From Oscillospiraceae bacterium (GTDB taxonomy: Bacteria; Bacillota; Clostridia; Oscillospirales; Ruminococcaceae): 64,000 nt of DNA. Shown here piece after piece: positions 52,226 through 62,093 of this stretch; position 1 is the first letter of the stretch, and each line of letters starts with the position of its first letter. The position numbers were made by a program, and so were the translations under genes. The stretch spans positions 248,001 to 312,000 of the forward strand of contig JAFUOD010000007.1 of the NCBI GenBank assembly GCA_017472735.1. Reading direction: 5' to 3'. The notes under the pieces were generated by a model that was not told the origin of the DNA, searched no databases, and saw only the letters and a list, made by a program, of their open reading frames with translations.

Positions 52226-54565
52226 ATGAAATTTGCAGACGGATATTGGCTTAATCAGCGCGGCTACACAGTTAACTACGCTAATCAGGCATATGAGGTT
52301 GAGACGACAGAAAACTCGATCAAAGTGCTTGCAACGCCTACACACATCTGGAACCGCGGACAAACCTTGGGAGGCCCTAACTTTGAGCTGACATTTACCT
52401 CGACAATGGAAGATGTTATTAAGGTAAGCGTTGTTCATTACAGGGGCACTGTTGACTGCGGCCCTCATTTTGAGCTTAACGAGGACATGGGCTATACTCC
52501 CGTTATTAACAACACCGACAAGTATGTTGAAATGATCTCGGGCAAAACAAGCGTTAAGATAAGCAAGGAAAACTGGAGCGTTCAGTATTATTATAACGGC
52601 AAGCATTTAACAGGCGGAAGCTATAGAGCTTTGACATATGTTGAAGAAGAAAAGAGCCGTGCAAAGAGAAGACTTGACACTCAGATTGATGACAACTTCT
52701 GGTCTTACCCGAAGGACGCTAACACATCTTATATAAGAGAGCAGCTTACACTTTCTGTTGGCGAATATATTTACGGATTTGGCGAGAAGTTTACAACATT
52801 CACTAAAAACGGTCAGAACGTTCAAATTTGGAATGCTGACGGCGGCACCTGCTGTGACCAGAGCTATAAGTCGGTACCTTTCTATGTATCCTCTAACGGA
52901 TATGGTGTGTTTGTAAATTCGTCTGACAATGTTTCTTACGAGGTAGCGTCAGATACCGTATCCAAGGTTTCAATCACCGTTCCCGGTGAAAGCTTGGAAT
53001 ACTTCATTATTGGCGGCGAGGACTTACAGGGCGTTATTTCTAACTATACCACCCTTACAGGTAAGCCCGCACTTCCCCCTGCATATACCTTTGGTTTGTG
53101 GCTTACTACCTCGTTTACAACAAAGTATGACGAAGAAACCATTAATTCGTTTATTGACGGCATGGCTGAGCGTGACATTCCTTTGCAGGTATTCCACTTC
53201 GACTGCTTCTGGATGAAAGAATTTGAATGGTGCAACTTTGAATGGGATACAAGACAGTTCCCCGAGCCTGAAAAGATGCTTGCAAGGCTTCACAATGACA
53301 AGGGACTTAAGACCTGCGTTTGGATAAACCCTTATATTGCACAGCGTTCGAAGCTGTTTGACGAAGGTGTTGAGAATGACTACTTCATTCTTAACAAGGA
53401 CGGCTCGGTATTCCAGTGTGATATGTGGCAGCCCGGTATGGCAATTGTTGACTTTACTAACCCCGAGGCTTGCGAGTGGTATGCTTCTAAGCTTCGTGCA
53501 CTTTGTGAAATGGGCGTTGACTGCTTTAAGACCGACTTTGGTGAAAGAATACCTACCGATGTTGTTTACTATAACGGCGCTGACCCGATTAAGATGCACA
53601 ATTATTACACTCATCTATATAACAAGACAGTATTCAATGTTTTGAAGGAATATTATGGCGAAAACAAGGCTTGTCTGTTTGCAAGAAGTGCAACAGCCGG
53701 CGGTCAGCAGTTCCCTGTTCACTGGGGCGGCGACTGTTCGGCAGAATACTCATCAATGGCTGAAACAATCAGAGGCGGTTTGTCGCTTTGCATTTCGGGC
53801 TTTGGCTTCTTCTCGCACGATATTTCGGGCTTTGAAGCTACTGCTACACCCGATATTTATAAGAGATGGTGTGCATTCGGCTTAATGTCTACTCATTCAA
53901 GACTTCACGGAAACTCCTCTTACAGAGTGCCGTGGTTGTTTGATGACGAGGCTTGCGATGTTTTACGCTTCTTTACAAAGCTTAAGGGTAAGTTAATGCC
54001 CTATTTATTCTCTCAGGCTGTTAAGACACATGTTAAGGGTGTGCCGATGATGAGAGCAATGGTTATTGATTTTGCTAACGACCCTGCTGCTTTGACCCTC
54101 GACAGGCAGTATATGTTGGGTGACAACCTGTTGTGCGCTCCTATTCTTAATGATGAGGGCAGAGCTGAGTTCTATGTTCCACAAGGAAGATGGACTGACA
54201 TTATTACAGGTAAGGTTTATGAAGGTGAAAAGTGGTACAGAGAAACCTGCAATTACTTTGAAATGCCTATTTTGGCAAGACCTGACTCGATTGTTACATA
54301 CGGCGATTTTGTAAAAGACTTTGAATATGACTACCTTGCAAACGCTGAAGCCGTTATTTATGAGCTTGGCGACGGATGCGAAGCTTCGACTGTTATCTAT
54401 GACAAAGAAGCTAACAAGCTTGCTGACATTAAGGCAGCAAGATGCGGCAACACCGTTACTGTTTGCTACACCAAGACTGACTGCGACTTTACTGTTAAGA
54501 TTTCTGGAACTGATATTGCAGTTAAGTGTGAAGCCGGTACTGAATCGGTAACTATTGAGCTTTAA
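52226..54565 (+). CDS. GH31 alpha-xylosidase (YicI-like)
   Basis: 779 residues without a signal peptide, so cytoplasmic. N-terminal beta-sandwich, then a barrel with FHFDCFWMKEFEWCNFEWD, as in YicI. The nucleophile Asp437 is in CFKTDFGE, and the acid Asp is probably in HWGGDCSAEY. YicI-type enzymes release xylose from xyloglucan oligosaccharides such as isoprimeverose; other GH31 activities are possible. AGAAAGGAATAG precedes the ATG. Together with GH5 and the uronate genes it suggests plant cell-wall glycan use. Confidence 0.92.
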   Translation: MKFADGYWLNQRGYTVNYANQAYEVETTENSIKVLATPTHIWNRGQTLGGPNFELTFTSTMEDVIKVSVVHYRGTVDCGPHFELNEDMGYTPVINNTDKYVEMISGKTSVKISKENWSVQYYYNGKHLTGGSYRALTYVEEEKSRAKRRLDTQIDDNFWSYPKDANTSYIREQLTLSVGEYIYGFGEKFTTFTKNGQNVQIWNADGGTCCDQSYKSVPFYVSSNGYGVFVNSSDNVSYEVASDTVSKVSITVPGESLEYFIIGGEDLQGVISNYTTLTGKPALPPAYTFGLWLTTSFTTKYDEETINSFIDGMAERDIPLQVFHFDCFWMKEFEWCNFEWDTRQFPEPEKMLARLHNDKGLKTCVWINPYIAQRSKLFDEGVENDYFILNKDGSVFQCDMWQPGMAIVDFTNPEACEWYASKLRALCEMGVDCFKTDFGERIPTDVVYYNGADPIKMHNYYTHLYNKTVFNVLKEYYGENKACLFARSATAGGQQFPVHWGGDCSAEYSSMAETIRGGLSLCISGFGFFSHDISGFEATATPDIYKRWCAFGLMSTHSRLHGNSSYRVPWLFDDEACDVLRFFTKLKGKLMPYLFSQAVKTHVKGVPMMRAMVIDFANDPAALTLDRQYMLGDNLLCAPILNDEGRAEFYVPQGRWTDIITGKVYEGEKWYRETCNYFEMPILARPDSIVTYGDFVKDFEYDYLANAEAVIYELGDGCEASTVIYDKEANKLADIKAARCGNTVTVCYTKTDCDFTVKISGTDIAVKCEAGTESVTIEL

Positions 54566-54627
54566 TAAACAAAACAGATCGGCATAGGTCGCGCGACTTA
54601 TGCCGATGAATTTAGGAGTAACTATAT

Positions 54628-54759
54628 ATGAATGATATTAAAATATCGGATATGATGGCTATGCAAAAGGAGCTGTATGAGCTTCACAAAGACAGTTGGC
54701 CGCCAATGGAGCCCGAATACGGCAAAGATTTTATTCTTTATATGATTGAAAATGTATAG
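54628..54759 (+). pseudogene. N-terminal remnant of a MazG-like nucleotide pyrophosphohydrolase
   Basis: 43 codons, MNDIKISDMMAMQKELYEL through GKDFILYMIENV and then a stop. This matches the opening of Clostridia MazG-like NTP pyrophosphohydrolases, in which the same text continues WMIEEIGE with the metal-binding Glu residues. Those residues and the rest are missing. TTTAGGAGTAACTAT is a good ribosome site, so the peptide may still be made. No continuation is seen in the following bases, which form a terminator. Read as a recent truncation; a genuine small protein is the alternative. Confidence 0.65.
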
Positions 54760-54773
54760 TGAATAAGAGTAAA

Positions 54774-54795
54774 GCCCCTATCTAACGATAGGGGC
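54774..54795. terminator. Bidirectional terminator
   Basis: GCCCCTATC pairing with GATAGGGGC around TAAC, between the MazG-like remnant and the convergent GH5 gene. Confidence 0.75.
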
Positions 54796-54804
54796 AATTC
54801 TATA

Positions 54805-55824
54805 CTAAAGATATTTAACCACTTCATCCACTACATCTTTCATGTGGTCGTCGATAAGGCCAAAGCTCATGTGCTTATAGCTCCAGCAGGCTCTGCCGAT
54901 GCCGTATTTTTTAAATGCAGTGTTAATGGCTTTATACCACTCGAGGGTTTCATGCGGGTCGGCATGATTAATGACGCCGTATTCGCCGCAGTAAAGCATA
55001 ACGCCTCTTTCCTCTGCCAGTTTAGCTGCACGTTCAAAACGCCATTCAAAGAATGTGTGGTCGATTACATCGTTAGGTGCATAAGGCATGAAGCCATCAA
55101 AAAGTTTAAGCTCGTTTTGGGCTTTCAAATAATCCTGCTTGGTTGCAGAAAAGTTCAATCTGAAGTCATTAGGCATTCCCCATGCCCAGCTTGCGCCTTG
55201 ATGTGTGAAGAGGAAGGGGTCGTAGCAGTGGAAGTTATAAACTATTTTGTCATCGTAAGGCATATCGAGGTCATGCATTGAGTCGATGGCGTTGTTCCAA
55301 TAACTGCCCACAAGGATATATGCATTTGGAGCAACAGTGCGGATTCTCTTAATACATTCGTTAGCAATTTCGTTCCACGGTTTCGAATACTTAGGCTCGG
55401 TAACCTCGTTTAAAAGCTCGAACGCAATGCGGTCGCTGTATTTGCCGAAAGCGGTCGCCAAGCGCATCCAGAGTGCATAGAATCGCTCTTTAAGGTCATT
55501 ATCATAGAAAAACTTCTGCTCTTCCCTATCGTTAAAGAAATAACCGGGAGCTTTGTGTAAATCGAGCACCATGTTAAGGTTATACTTTTCGCACCAATCA
55601 ACAGCACGCTGCAAATACATCATGCCGTGAGGGGTGGGTGTACCGTCTTCCTCCTCTAAAAGAGGATAATCAACAGGGATTCTGACATGGTCAATATCCC
55701 ACTGAGAAAAACGTTTGAAATCCTCTTCGGTTATGAATGTTTCATATCTTTCAATTGTGTAATTGCACTGGGACAACCAGCCGCCAAGGTTTATGCCTTT
55801 TTGATAGCCTTTAAACTCTTTCAT
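54805..55824 (-). CDS. GH5-family endoglucanase/exoglucanase-like hydrolase
   Basis: 339 residues, no signal peptide. KGINLGGWLSQCNY at the start, then VRIPVDYPLL, VLDLHKAPGYFF, the acid/base Glu140 in FELLNEVTEP and the nucleophile Glu281 in YCGEYGV mark clan A GH5. These motifs resemble exo-beta-1,3-glucanase-like members more than secreted cellulases. Being cytoplasmic, it would act on imported oligosaccharides. There is a weak GAGG site before the ATG. It is transcribed toward the GH31 gene. Confidence 0.9.
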   Translation of the reverse strand: MKEFKGYQKGINLGGWLSQCNYTIERYETFITEEDFKRFSQWDIDHVRIPVDYPLLEEEDGTPTPHGMMYLQRAVDWCEKYNLNMVLDLHKAPGYFFNDREEQKFFYDNDLKERFYALWMRLATAFGKYSDRIAFELLNEVTEPKYSKPWNEIANECIKRIRTVAPNAYILVGSYWNNAIDSMHDLDMPYDDKIVYNFHCYDPFLFTHQGASWAWGMPNDFRLNFSATKQDYLKAQNELKLFDGFMPYAPNDVIDHTFFEWRFERAAKLAEERGVMLYCGEYGVINHADPHETLEWYKAINTAFKKYGIGRACWSYKHMSFGLIDDHMKDVVDEVVKYL

Positions 55825-55934
55825 ATCGCACCTCGCAGTGTTAATTTATGCTTATATTATAAGCGATATTTTAGCAAATGTAAATAGTTTAATATAATAT
55901 TATTGATTATTTTGATAGCTGTGAATATGGAAAA

Positions 55935-56435
55935 TCAATTCAATAAATTGTATATAAAACTCATAGCAAAAAGGAACGCAGGTAGATATATGATACTGGT
56001 CAGAATATCGATTATGAAGCCTTTTGCAGATGGTTGAGCGCTTCTTACTTTTAAGTAGACACCGATTAATACGATGAATACCATTAAGCTTACAAGCCCT
56101 GTAATGACGCTGATTGGATATTCTATCGGATATTTGGAGACCTCACTAAAAGCTGTAATAGCGGACCAATTAAGTGCACAGGTTAATCCAATTGCGCCCA
56201 CGGCCGACAAGCATAAGGATATGGCAGTAGTTTTTAAAGTTAAGCTTAATTTGACAGCTTTTGGGAAAATCAAGCAAAACAGCGCTGTTGTGATTAATGC
56301 AATTCCAAAAAGCATCAAACAGGTGCATAATATCAAAAAAGCATAACCGTCATTTAGTAACAGCAAGAGATTTCTTCCGATGAACAGAATTACACCGATA
56401 GAAAGTATTAATAAAGAAAAATGTTTTAAATTCAC
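55935..56435 (-). CDS. Hypothetical membrane protein, about five helices
   Basis: 166 residues, strongly hydrophobic, with segments near 5-25, 30-55, 68-88, 108-128 and 142-164. No family recognised. AAGGTGG lies 8-9 bases before a GTG start. It is a lone gene between GH5 and tRNA-Thr; 56436-56590 has no gene. Confidence 0.65.
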   Translation of the reverse strand: MNLKHFSLLILSIGVILFIGRNLLLLLNDGYAFLILCTCLMLFGIALITTALFCLIFPKAVKLSLTLKTTAISLCLSAVGAIGLTCALNWSAITAFSEVSKYPIEYPISVITGLVSLMVFIVLIGVYLKVRSAQPSAKGFIIDILTSIIYLPAFLFAMSFIYNLLN

Positions 56436-56591
56436 AGCATCACCACCTTAAGGCAATTATAGCATGTGGTAATATAAAAGAGAAGCGAAAAGGTTTACAG
56501 TTCGGTTAAGATAAGGTTACAATATGGTTTGATAAGCGCAAAATAAGCGAATAAAAGATTCGCGGTTCTGCATCGATTGCAACTGTAAAAT

Positions 56592-56625
56592 AAAATAAGC
56601 ATAGGCTAAAGCCTATGCTTATTTT
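56592..56625 (-). terminator. Terminator after tRNA-Thr
   Basis: Perfect 15-bp stem AAAATAAGCATAGGC with a TAAA loop and flanking A/T runs, 4 bases past the tRNA end. Confidence 0.9.
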
Positions 56626-56629
56626 ATTC

Positions 56630-56705
<76 letters not shown>

Positions 56706-56807
56706 GTCCACTCCAGCACGGCTTTATCCGTGCCACGAGTATTAATTATACTCTTAAGAGTGTGATTTGTCAAGTGTTTTTTTGAAAAATTTCGATATTT
56801 TTTAGTA

Positions 56808-57488
56808 TTATAAAAGCAAATATTCTTTTATCTTGGAATAGATATCTTCAGTTATCAAGTCGCAAAGCAGTACCTCTTGAATATTATTATAAACACCCAA
56901 TCTTTCACGCATAGATACGATCTGCTCTGCCTGTTCAATATCAAGAAGCAGGCACGAAGAGATATCTATAGCCGAGGCTGTATTTATGTTTACTTTTCTA
57001 AGAGTTGTAATTATGTCTGTATCGTTCAGCGACAAATAATCCTCACCTTCCTCAGGTGAATCGATAACATTATCAATATTTTCGGTTATTACCGAGTCGG
57101 TTTTTTCACTGTCGTGTTCATCAGATGTTTGACCCATAAAGTAAAAGTAAACAATAATGTCTTCAAAATTCTGAGATGTAAGATTGTTTAGATCAAGAAG
57201 CTGATATATGCTTTCAAAGCCGCCAAGCGATTCGCGGTAAGAAATAATAGAATTCGCTTTAACCTCGCCAATTCCGTTGACACGCATAAAGTCCTCAACT
57301 GTGGCAGAATTTATAACAGAAGCATCATATCCGCCATCGAAGTTAGAAAAGCCAACAGTTATTTCATCAGGTGTTTTGTCAAGCTTTGTTAACAAGACAA
57401 AGCAAAGAGAACCGACAAAGACCGCAAAAGCTATTACAAGATAAACTACTTCAATCGGGGTGAACTTTTCTTTATGCTTATTTGTCAT
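56808..57488 (-). CDS. ComEA-like double helix-hairpin-helix membrane protein
   Basis: 226 residues: a short cytoplasmic start, one transmembrane helix (about 12-34), then two helix-hairpin-helix regions. The first is [33 protein letters not shown] (about 59-90). The second is [33 protein letters not shown] (about 167-200). ComEA binds incoming DNA in competence; having two HhH regions with an acidic linker is unusual. Its start overlaps the metK stop (ATGA), so it is co-translated with metK, an odd pairing. Role in DNA uptake is inference. Confidence 0.8.
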   Translation of the reverse strand: MTNKHKEKFTPIEVVYLVIAFAVFVGSLCFVLLTKLDKTPDEITVGFSNFDGGYDASVINSATVEDFMRVNGIGEVKANSIISYRESLGGFESIYQLLDLNNLTSQNFEDIIVYFYFMGQTSDEHDSEKTDSVITENIDNVIDSPEEGEDYLSLNDTDIITTLRKVNINTASAIDISSCLLLDIEQAEQIVSMRERLGVYNNIQEVLLCDLITEDIYSKIKEYLLL

Positions 57489-58657
57489 TCATCTATCGCC
57501 GCCAAAAGCTCATTAACCTTATCGGTCTTTTCCCACGACACACCAAGGTCTTCCCTGCCCATGTGGCCGTAAGCCGCAAGCTGACGGTAGATAGGCTTTC
57601 TTAAGCCGAGGGATTCGATAATTGCGGCAGGGCGAAGATCGAACACCTTGTTAACAGCCTCAACAAGCTTAGATTCATCAACAGTGGCAGTGCCGAATGT
57701 GTCAACAAGCAAAGATACAGGCTTAGCAACACCGATAGCATAAGCGATCTGAATCTCACACTTAGATGCAAGGCCTGCTGCTACGATGTTTTTAGCAACA
57801 TAACGCGCAGCGTATGCAGCAGAACGGTCGACCTTTGTCGGGTCTTTTCCCGAGAATGCCCCTCCCCCATGGCGTGAATAACCGCCGTATGTATCGACGA
57901 TTATTTTTCTGCCGGTGAGGCCGCAGTCGCCCTGAGGGCCGCCGATAACAAATCTGCCTGTCGGGTTAACATAGTAGTGGGTGTTTTCATCCAAAAGCTC
58001 TGCAGGAATTACAGGCTTGATAACTTTTTCTATAATATCTTGCTCAATTTCGTCATGGGTAATCTCAGGTGCGTGCTGGGTCGAGATGACAACTGTATCA
58101 ACTCTTACAGGCTTATCATCAACATACTCAACGGTTACCTGGCTCTTGCCGTCGGGTCTTAAATATGAAAGAGTGCCGTCTTTTCTAAGCTCGGTCAAAC
58201 GCTTTGTAAGCTTATGAGCATAGGAAATGGGCATGGGCATAAGCTCGGGGGTCTCGTTGCAGGCATAGCCAAACATCATGCCCTGATCGCCTGCGCCCGT
58301 ATCGAATGCGTTATCTTCCCTACCCTCTAAAGCGTTATCAACGCCCATAGCGATATCGGCAGACTGCTTGTGAATGGTGGTAAGAACAGAGCAGGTCTGG
58401 GCATCGAAGCCGTATTTGGCTCTGTCATAGCCGATTTCGGCAACAACCTCACGAACAATTGAGTCAATATTCAAAGTAGCTTTTGTTGTAATTTCGCCCA
58501 TGCACAAAACAAAACCTGTTGTTGTAGCAGTTTCGCAAGCAACACGAGACATAGGGTCCTGACGGAGCGCTTCATCGAGCACAGCGTCGGATATCTGGTC
58601 ACAGATCTTATCGGGGTGACCTTCGGTAACTGATTCAGAAGTGAAAAACTTTCTCAC
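57485..58657 (-). CDS. metK: S-adenosylmethionine synthetase
   Basis: 390 residues. It makes SAM from methionine and ATP. The N-terminal [24 protein letters not shown] has the catalytic His. [26 protein letters not shown] and [16 protein letters not shown], the ATP/phosphate loops, are all intact. GAAAGGATG precedes the ATG. Control is by the SAM-I riboswitch just upstream. Confidence 0.98.
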   Translation of the reverse strand: MRKFFTSESVTEGHPDKICDQISDAVLDEALRQDPMSRVACETATTTGFVLCMGEITTKATLNIDSIVREVVAEIGYDRAKYGFDAQTCSVLTTIHKQSADIAMGVDNALEGREDNAFDTGAGDQGMMFGYACNETPELMPMPISYAHKLTKRLTELRKDGTLSYLRPDGKSQVTVEYVDDKPVRVDTVVISTQHAPEITHDEIEQDIIEKVIKPVIPAELLDENTHYYVNPTGRFVIGGPQGDCGLTGRKIIVDTYGGYSRHGGGAFSGKDPTKVDRSAAYAARYVAKNIVAAGLASKCEIQIAYAIGVAKPVSLLVDTFGTATVDESKLVEAVNKVFDLRPAAIIESLGLRKPIYRQLAAYGHMGREDLGVSWEKTDKVNELLAAIDE

Positions 58658-58699
58658 GCTTATACATCCTTTCTTTCATAAAAAAATTGCGCTCGGATT

Positions 58700-58822
58700 C
58701 CGGGCACAACAAAAGAATTGGTATATACCTCATCTTCCGGAATTAACCGCAGGATTTAGCACCTTGATAACAGGTTGCCGGGCTTCACAGGACCTGATTC
58801 CTCCACCACTCTTGATAAGGGT
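58700..58822 (-). promoter_or_regulatory. SAM-I (S-box) riboswitch for metK
   Basis: On the minus strand it opens with CTTATCAAGAGTGGTGGAGG. It continues with the conserved CCTGTGAAGCCCGGCAACCT block and GGTGCTAAATCC, the classic S-box core, and closes with a P1-like strand near GAT-GAGG. High SAM should stop metK expression. The exact 3' limit and terminator are approximate; GCCCGGAATCCGAGC followed by T's near 58680-58700 is the likely expression platform. Confidence 0.92.
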
Positions 58823-58905
58823 TATTTCGGTTAGTATTATACTACAAGAATTTATAGTTGTCAACATAAAAATCAGCCTTTGTATAACAAAAGCTGATTT
58901 TATAT

Positions 58906-59553
58906 TCAAGCATTTATAAGAATAAGCACAACAGCAGCAATGGCTATTACAATTACGGCAATAATGTTTATTGTAATAGCAAGATTGCTTTGCGGCTTTT
59001 GTGCATCGCTTTTTGGCAAGAGGCCGGCTTTGCGCAGAACATTCATAATTGGCTTATAAAGCAAAAGAGTTACCGCTGTGTTAAGTATACCCTTTAAAAG
59101 GTTGAAAGGCAGAAAATAAGGCAAAAGCATATCTGCAACGACCTCGCGCGGGGTTTCCATATACCACGGGGTAATAAGATAATTCCACAAAAGCATACCG
59201 GCTGTCATTATTACAGCGCCCAAAACCAGACCCGTGACAGCAGTGGGTAATGTCTTTTTACGTTTATACAAAAGTGCTGCGGGCAGAATGTATGTAACCG
59301 TTGAAAGCACGTTCATAACAGCACCGATAGGACCTGTACCGCTTATTGTAACCATCTCGATAAGTGAGACAACAAACGAGGTTATAACAGCATACCAAGG
59401 GCCTAAGATAAGAGCCTCGAGAGCAATGACAGCGTCTTTAGCCTCATACTTTAAAAACAGTACGACAGGGATTCTGAAAAGAAAGACAGTTAAAAACGCA
59501 ATTGCCGAAAATAATGCCGCAAGAGTAAGCTTTAGAATTTTTGAGTTGTGCAT
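58906..59553 (-). CDS. ribU: Riboflavin ECF transporter substrate-binding subunit
   Basis: 215 residues, about six helices. LTLAALFSAIAFLTVFLFRIPV and FLKYEAKDAVIALEALILGPWYAVITSF are RibU-like (the L-x-Y-x-x-K/D part faces riboflavin). The FMN riboswitch directly upstream makes riboflavin the expected vitamin. It binds riboflavin and works with a shared ECF energising module encoded elsewhere. GGAGGCTTATT sets the start MHNSK; an upstream in-frame part lies within the riboswitch. Confidence 0.92.
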   Translation of the reverse strand: MHNSKILKLTLAALFSAIAFLTVFLFRIPVVLFLKYEAKDAVIALEALILGPWYAVITSFVVSLIEMVTISGTGPIGAVMNVLSTVTYILPAALLYKRKKTLPTAVTGLVLGAVIMTAGMLLWNYLITPWYMETPREVVADMLLPYFLPFNLLKGILNTAVTLLLYKPIMNVLRKAGLLPKSDAQKPQSNLAITINIIAVIVIAIAAVVLILINA

Positions 59554-59574
59554 AATAAGCCTCCAAAAAAAGAA

Positions 59575-59600
59575 TGCGCCCACGAAAAAACGAGGGCGCA
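59575..59600 (-). terminator. Expression-platform terminator of the FMN riboswitch
   Basis: TGCGCCC pairing with GGGCGCA around an A/T-rich loop, followed on the minus strand by TTCTTTTTTT, between aptamer and ribU start. It would form when FMN is bound. Confidence 0.85.
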
Positions 59601-59617
59601 AAAATGCTTTGATAATA

Positions 59618-59736
59618 ATACGTTCTATCATCCGGACTATACCGTCGGTCACGGAATTTCACCGTGTCGGCAAGGCTTGCGCCTTGTTTGCGGACTTTAC
59701 CGCCGGTGAGGAATTACACCTCGCCTCGAAACGAAT
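59618..59736 (-). promoter_or_regulatory. FMN riboswitch (RFN element) for ribU
   Basis: On the minus strand: CGAGGCGAGGTGTAATTCC, then CACCGGCGGTAAAGTCCGC, a variable GCAAACAAGGCGC stem, CACGGTGAAATTCCGTG, and CCGACGGTATAGTCCGGATGA. These are the conserved RFN segments in the right order. High FMN should switch riboflavin uptake off. Confidence 0.95.
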
Positions 59737-59760
59737 CAGTGTTAAGTTTTTAATAAACGA

Positions 59761-60219
59761 TCAGTCTTCATCGCAGCAACCGCAGTCGCATTCTTCTTCG
59801 ATGTCGAATTCCAAAAGCTCGCCGCAGTTAGGGCATTCAATAGAGCCCTCTTCCACCATTTCAAGAGTGAGCTCGATAGTGTCGCCGCAGGTGGGACAAA
59901 CAACTTCGTAACGGTCGTCATCGCAGTCTTCACAATCGCAGCAATCGTCACAGTCACATTCGTCATCGCAATAGTCATCATCGTAATCGTCGTCTTCATC
60001 ATCATAAAGATCGTTTTCGATGTTTGCAAGGTCTTCGTCCAAAACGTTGCAGAACTCAACGATGTCGTCTACATCCTGATCGATTTCGTCAACAGACTCA
60101 GCAAGTTCGCTTAAAAGGTCATACATTGCAAGCAAAACCTTGCCTTCGTTAGTCGAGTCATCAATCTTAAGTCCGTCCATTAATCCCTTAAGATATGCAG
60201 CCTTTTCGGTTAAATTCAT
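59761..60219 (-). CDS. CD1247-type acidic zinc-ribbon protein
   Basis: 152 residues. The N-terminal helical region (NLTEKAAYLKGLMDGLKIDDSTNEGKVL, about 1-65) matches the CD1247 N-terminal domain of Clostridia, of unknown function. A very acidic stretch (DDEDDDYDDDYCDDECDCDD) follows. Then comes a zinc ribbon, VVCPTCGDTIEL and IECPNCGELLEF, and a Cys-rich end. CAGGGAGG precedes the ATG. It sits after efp, the common order in Clostridia, which suggests a translation- or metal-related role (inference). Confidence 0.85.
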   Translation of the reverse strand: MNLTEKAAYLKGLMDGLKIDDSTNEGKVLLAMYDLLSELAESVDEIDQDVDDIVEFCNVLDEDLANIENDLYDDEDDDYDDDYCDDECDCDDCCDCEDCDDDRYEVVCPTCGDTIELTLEMVEEGSIECPNCGELLEFDIEEECDCGCCDED

Positions 60220-60252
60220 AAATAGACCTCCCTGAAAATAAGTTTTAAACAA

Positions 60253-60279
60253 ATCGCTGCCGTTAAATCAGGCAGCGAT
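60253..60279 (-). terminator. Terminator after efp
   Basis: ATCGCTGCC pairing with GGCAGCGAT around a 9-base loop, followed by TTTGTTT on the minus strand. Confidence 0.8.
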
Positions 60280-60306
60280 ATTGCATTTTGATATTTAAGC
60301 CTAAAA

Positions 60307-60864
60307 TTAAGCTCTTCCCAAATATTCGCCGGTTCTTGTGTCGATCTGAACAAGCTCGCCTTCTTCAATGAACAAGGGAACCTTGATCTCTGCACCGGTT
60401 TCAAGAGTTGCGGGCTTTAAAGCGTTTGTAGCTGTATTGCCTGCAAAACCGGGGTCTGTCTGAGTAACAACAAGCTCAACGAATGTCGGAGGCTCTACGC
60501 CGAATACCTTGCCCTTGTAAGAAAGAACCTTACAAACCATATTTTCCTTAACAAACTTGAAATTGTCTCCAAGGTCAGAAGCATTGACGGGAGTCATTTC
60601 ATAGGTTTCGGAATCCATGAAGTAGTAAATATCGCCATCGTTATAAGAATATTCCATATCCTTTCTTTCGATGAAAGCTGTGGGGAACTTAGCTGTGGGG
60701 TTGTAAGACTTTTCGATTACGGAACCGGTAATGACGTTCTTGGTCTTGGTTCTTACGAAAGCTGCACCCTTGCCGGGCTTAACGTGCTGGAATTCAATTA
60801 CCTGCAATACGTTGCCGTCTTCTTCAAATGTTACACCGTTTCTGAAATCACCTGCTGTGATCAT
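60307..60864 (-). CDS. efp: Translation elongation factor P
   Basis: 185 residues. It rescues ribosomes at polyproline stretches. [37 protein letters not shown] includes the tip loop with Lys32 (PGKG) that may be modified. Three-domain length and the C-terminal [24 protein letters not shown] are standard. AAGGAGG precedes the ATG. It follows pepP in a conserved yqeG-pepP-efp neighbourhood. Confidence 0.97.
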   Translation of the reverse strand: MITAGDFRNGVTFEEDGNVLQVIEFQHVKPGKGAAFVRTKTKNVITGSVIEKSYNPTAKFPTAFIERKDMEYSYNDGDIYYFMDSETYEMTPVNASDLGDNFKFVKENMVCKVLSYKGKVFGVEPPTFVELVVTQTDPGFAGNTATNALKPATLETGAEIKVPLFIEEGELVQIDTRTGEYLGRA

Positions 60865-61024
60865 GTAGTGTTTCCTCCTTTTTTCTGAGGGAATCCGCTA
60901 AGCAAATTCATAAGCAATACTTGCCTTTTACCTCAAAGAATAATTTTCAAATCATTGTTGCATAGTTAGCAACAATAAGTTACAGTTTATTATAACCTAT
61001 AAACTTAAATTTTGCAAGTACTTA

Positions 61025-62092
61025 TTACAAAGAAATGAGAGATTTATTTGCCAAAGTCATGTTTTCACAGCCATCTGGTTTAACAACAACAAAGTCTTCA
61101 ATTCTTACGCCAAACTCACCGGGCAGATAAATACCGGGTTCAACAGTTACTATCATATTTTCTTCAAATATATGCGTGCTTGAGGGAGCTGCATTGGGGG
61201 CTTCGTGAATTTCAACGCCAACGCCGTGACCCAAAGAATGACCGAATTTGTCGCCGTAGCCGGCATTGGTAATAATATCACGGGCGATCTTATCAATATC
61301 AGAGCCTATAACTCCTGCCTTAATAGCCGACAAAGCATCTAACTGAGCTTTTAAAACCGTGTTATAAACCTGCGCCATTTTGTCGGTAGGTGTGCCTACG
61401 CAAACAGTTCTTGTCATGTCGCTGTGGTAGCCATCGTAAACGGCGCCGTAATCCATCAAAACAAAGCTGTTAGGAGCTACAGCGGTGTCTCCGGGCACAC
61501 CGTGAGGAAGCGATGTGTTTGCGCCTGTAAGTGCAATGGTATCGAACGACAAAGCCTCTGCCCCGTGCTTGAGCATGTAATAATCGAGATGCAAGCCGAT
61601 CTCGCGCTCGGTAACTCCCGGCTTGATAAAGTTTAATACGTCCTCGAAAGCGGCTTCGGCAATGCGCTGAGCTTTAATCATCTTGTCGATTTCATCCTGA
61701 GTTTTTACAATTCTGAGCTTGCCGATAGCAGAGCTTAAGTCACGGGTAGAGATAACCTCGGCAGATGTGATTCTTTCTTTATACATAGATAAAGAAGTAA
61801 CTGTCATTGTGTCGGATTCGATTGCAACTGTCTTTGCGCCATGCTTAGTCAAAAGATCGTTTATCTGGTCGAAAAGCTTGCCCTGCAAAATAACCTCGGC
61901 ATCTTTAACGGTTTTGGTTGCTTTTTCAATGTAGCGGAAGTCGATGATAAGATATGCTTTTTCTTTAAATACTATAACTGTGCCTGCCGAGGATTTCATG
62001 CCTGTAAAGTAACGGCGGTTAATATCATCGGTGATGATTGCAGCATCTATACCCTCGGGTAACACGCTGAAAAGCTTTTCAAATTTAGTCAT
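61025..62092 (-). CDS. pepP: Xaa-Pro aminopeptidase/dipeptidase
   Basis: 355 residues of the M24B family. Creatinase-like N-terminal domain, then the pita-bread metal site: FVLMDYGAVYDGYHSDMTRTV (two Asp), GHSLGHGVGVEIHEAP (His), MIVTVEPGIYLPGEFGVRIED (two Glu). It cuts Xaa-Pro bonds. It starts 1 base after the TIM-barrel gene and is followed by efp, the common context. Whether it acts as aminopeptidase P or prolidase is not resolved. Confidence 0.93.
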   Translation of the reverse strand: MTKFEKLFSVLPEGIDAAIITDDINRRYFTGMKSSAGTVIVFKEKAYLIIDFRYIEKATKTVKDAEVILQGKLFDQINDLLTKHGAKTVAIESDTMTVTSLSMYKERITSAEVISTRDLSSAIGKLRIVKTQDEIDKMIKAQRIAEAAFEDVLNFIKPGVTEREIGLHLDYYMLKHGAEALSFDTIALTGANTSLPHGVPGDTAVAPNSFVLMDYGAVYDGYHSDMTRTVCVGTPTDKMAQVYNTVLKAQLDALSAIKAGVIGSDIDKIARDIITNAGYGDKFGHSLGHGVGVEIHEAPNAAPSSTHIFEENMIVTVEPGIYLPGEFGVRIEDFVVVKPDGCENMTLANKSLISL

Positions 62093-62093
62093 A

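Noticed and set aside
53024-53614. 196-codon open frame on minus
   Set aside because: Antisense to the GH31 gene in its most conserved part.
59234-59911. 225-codon open frame on plus
   Set aside because: Antisense to ribU, the FMN riboswitch and the CD1247-like gene; no coding sign.
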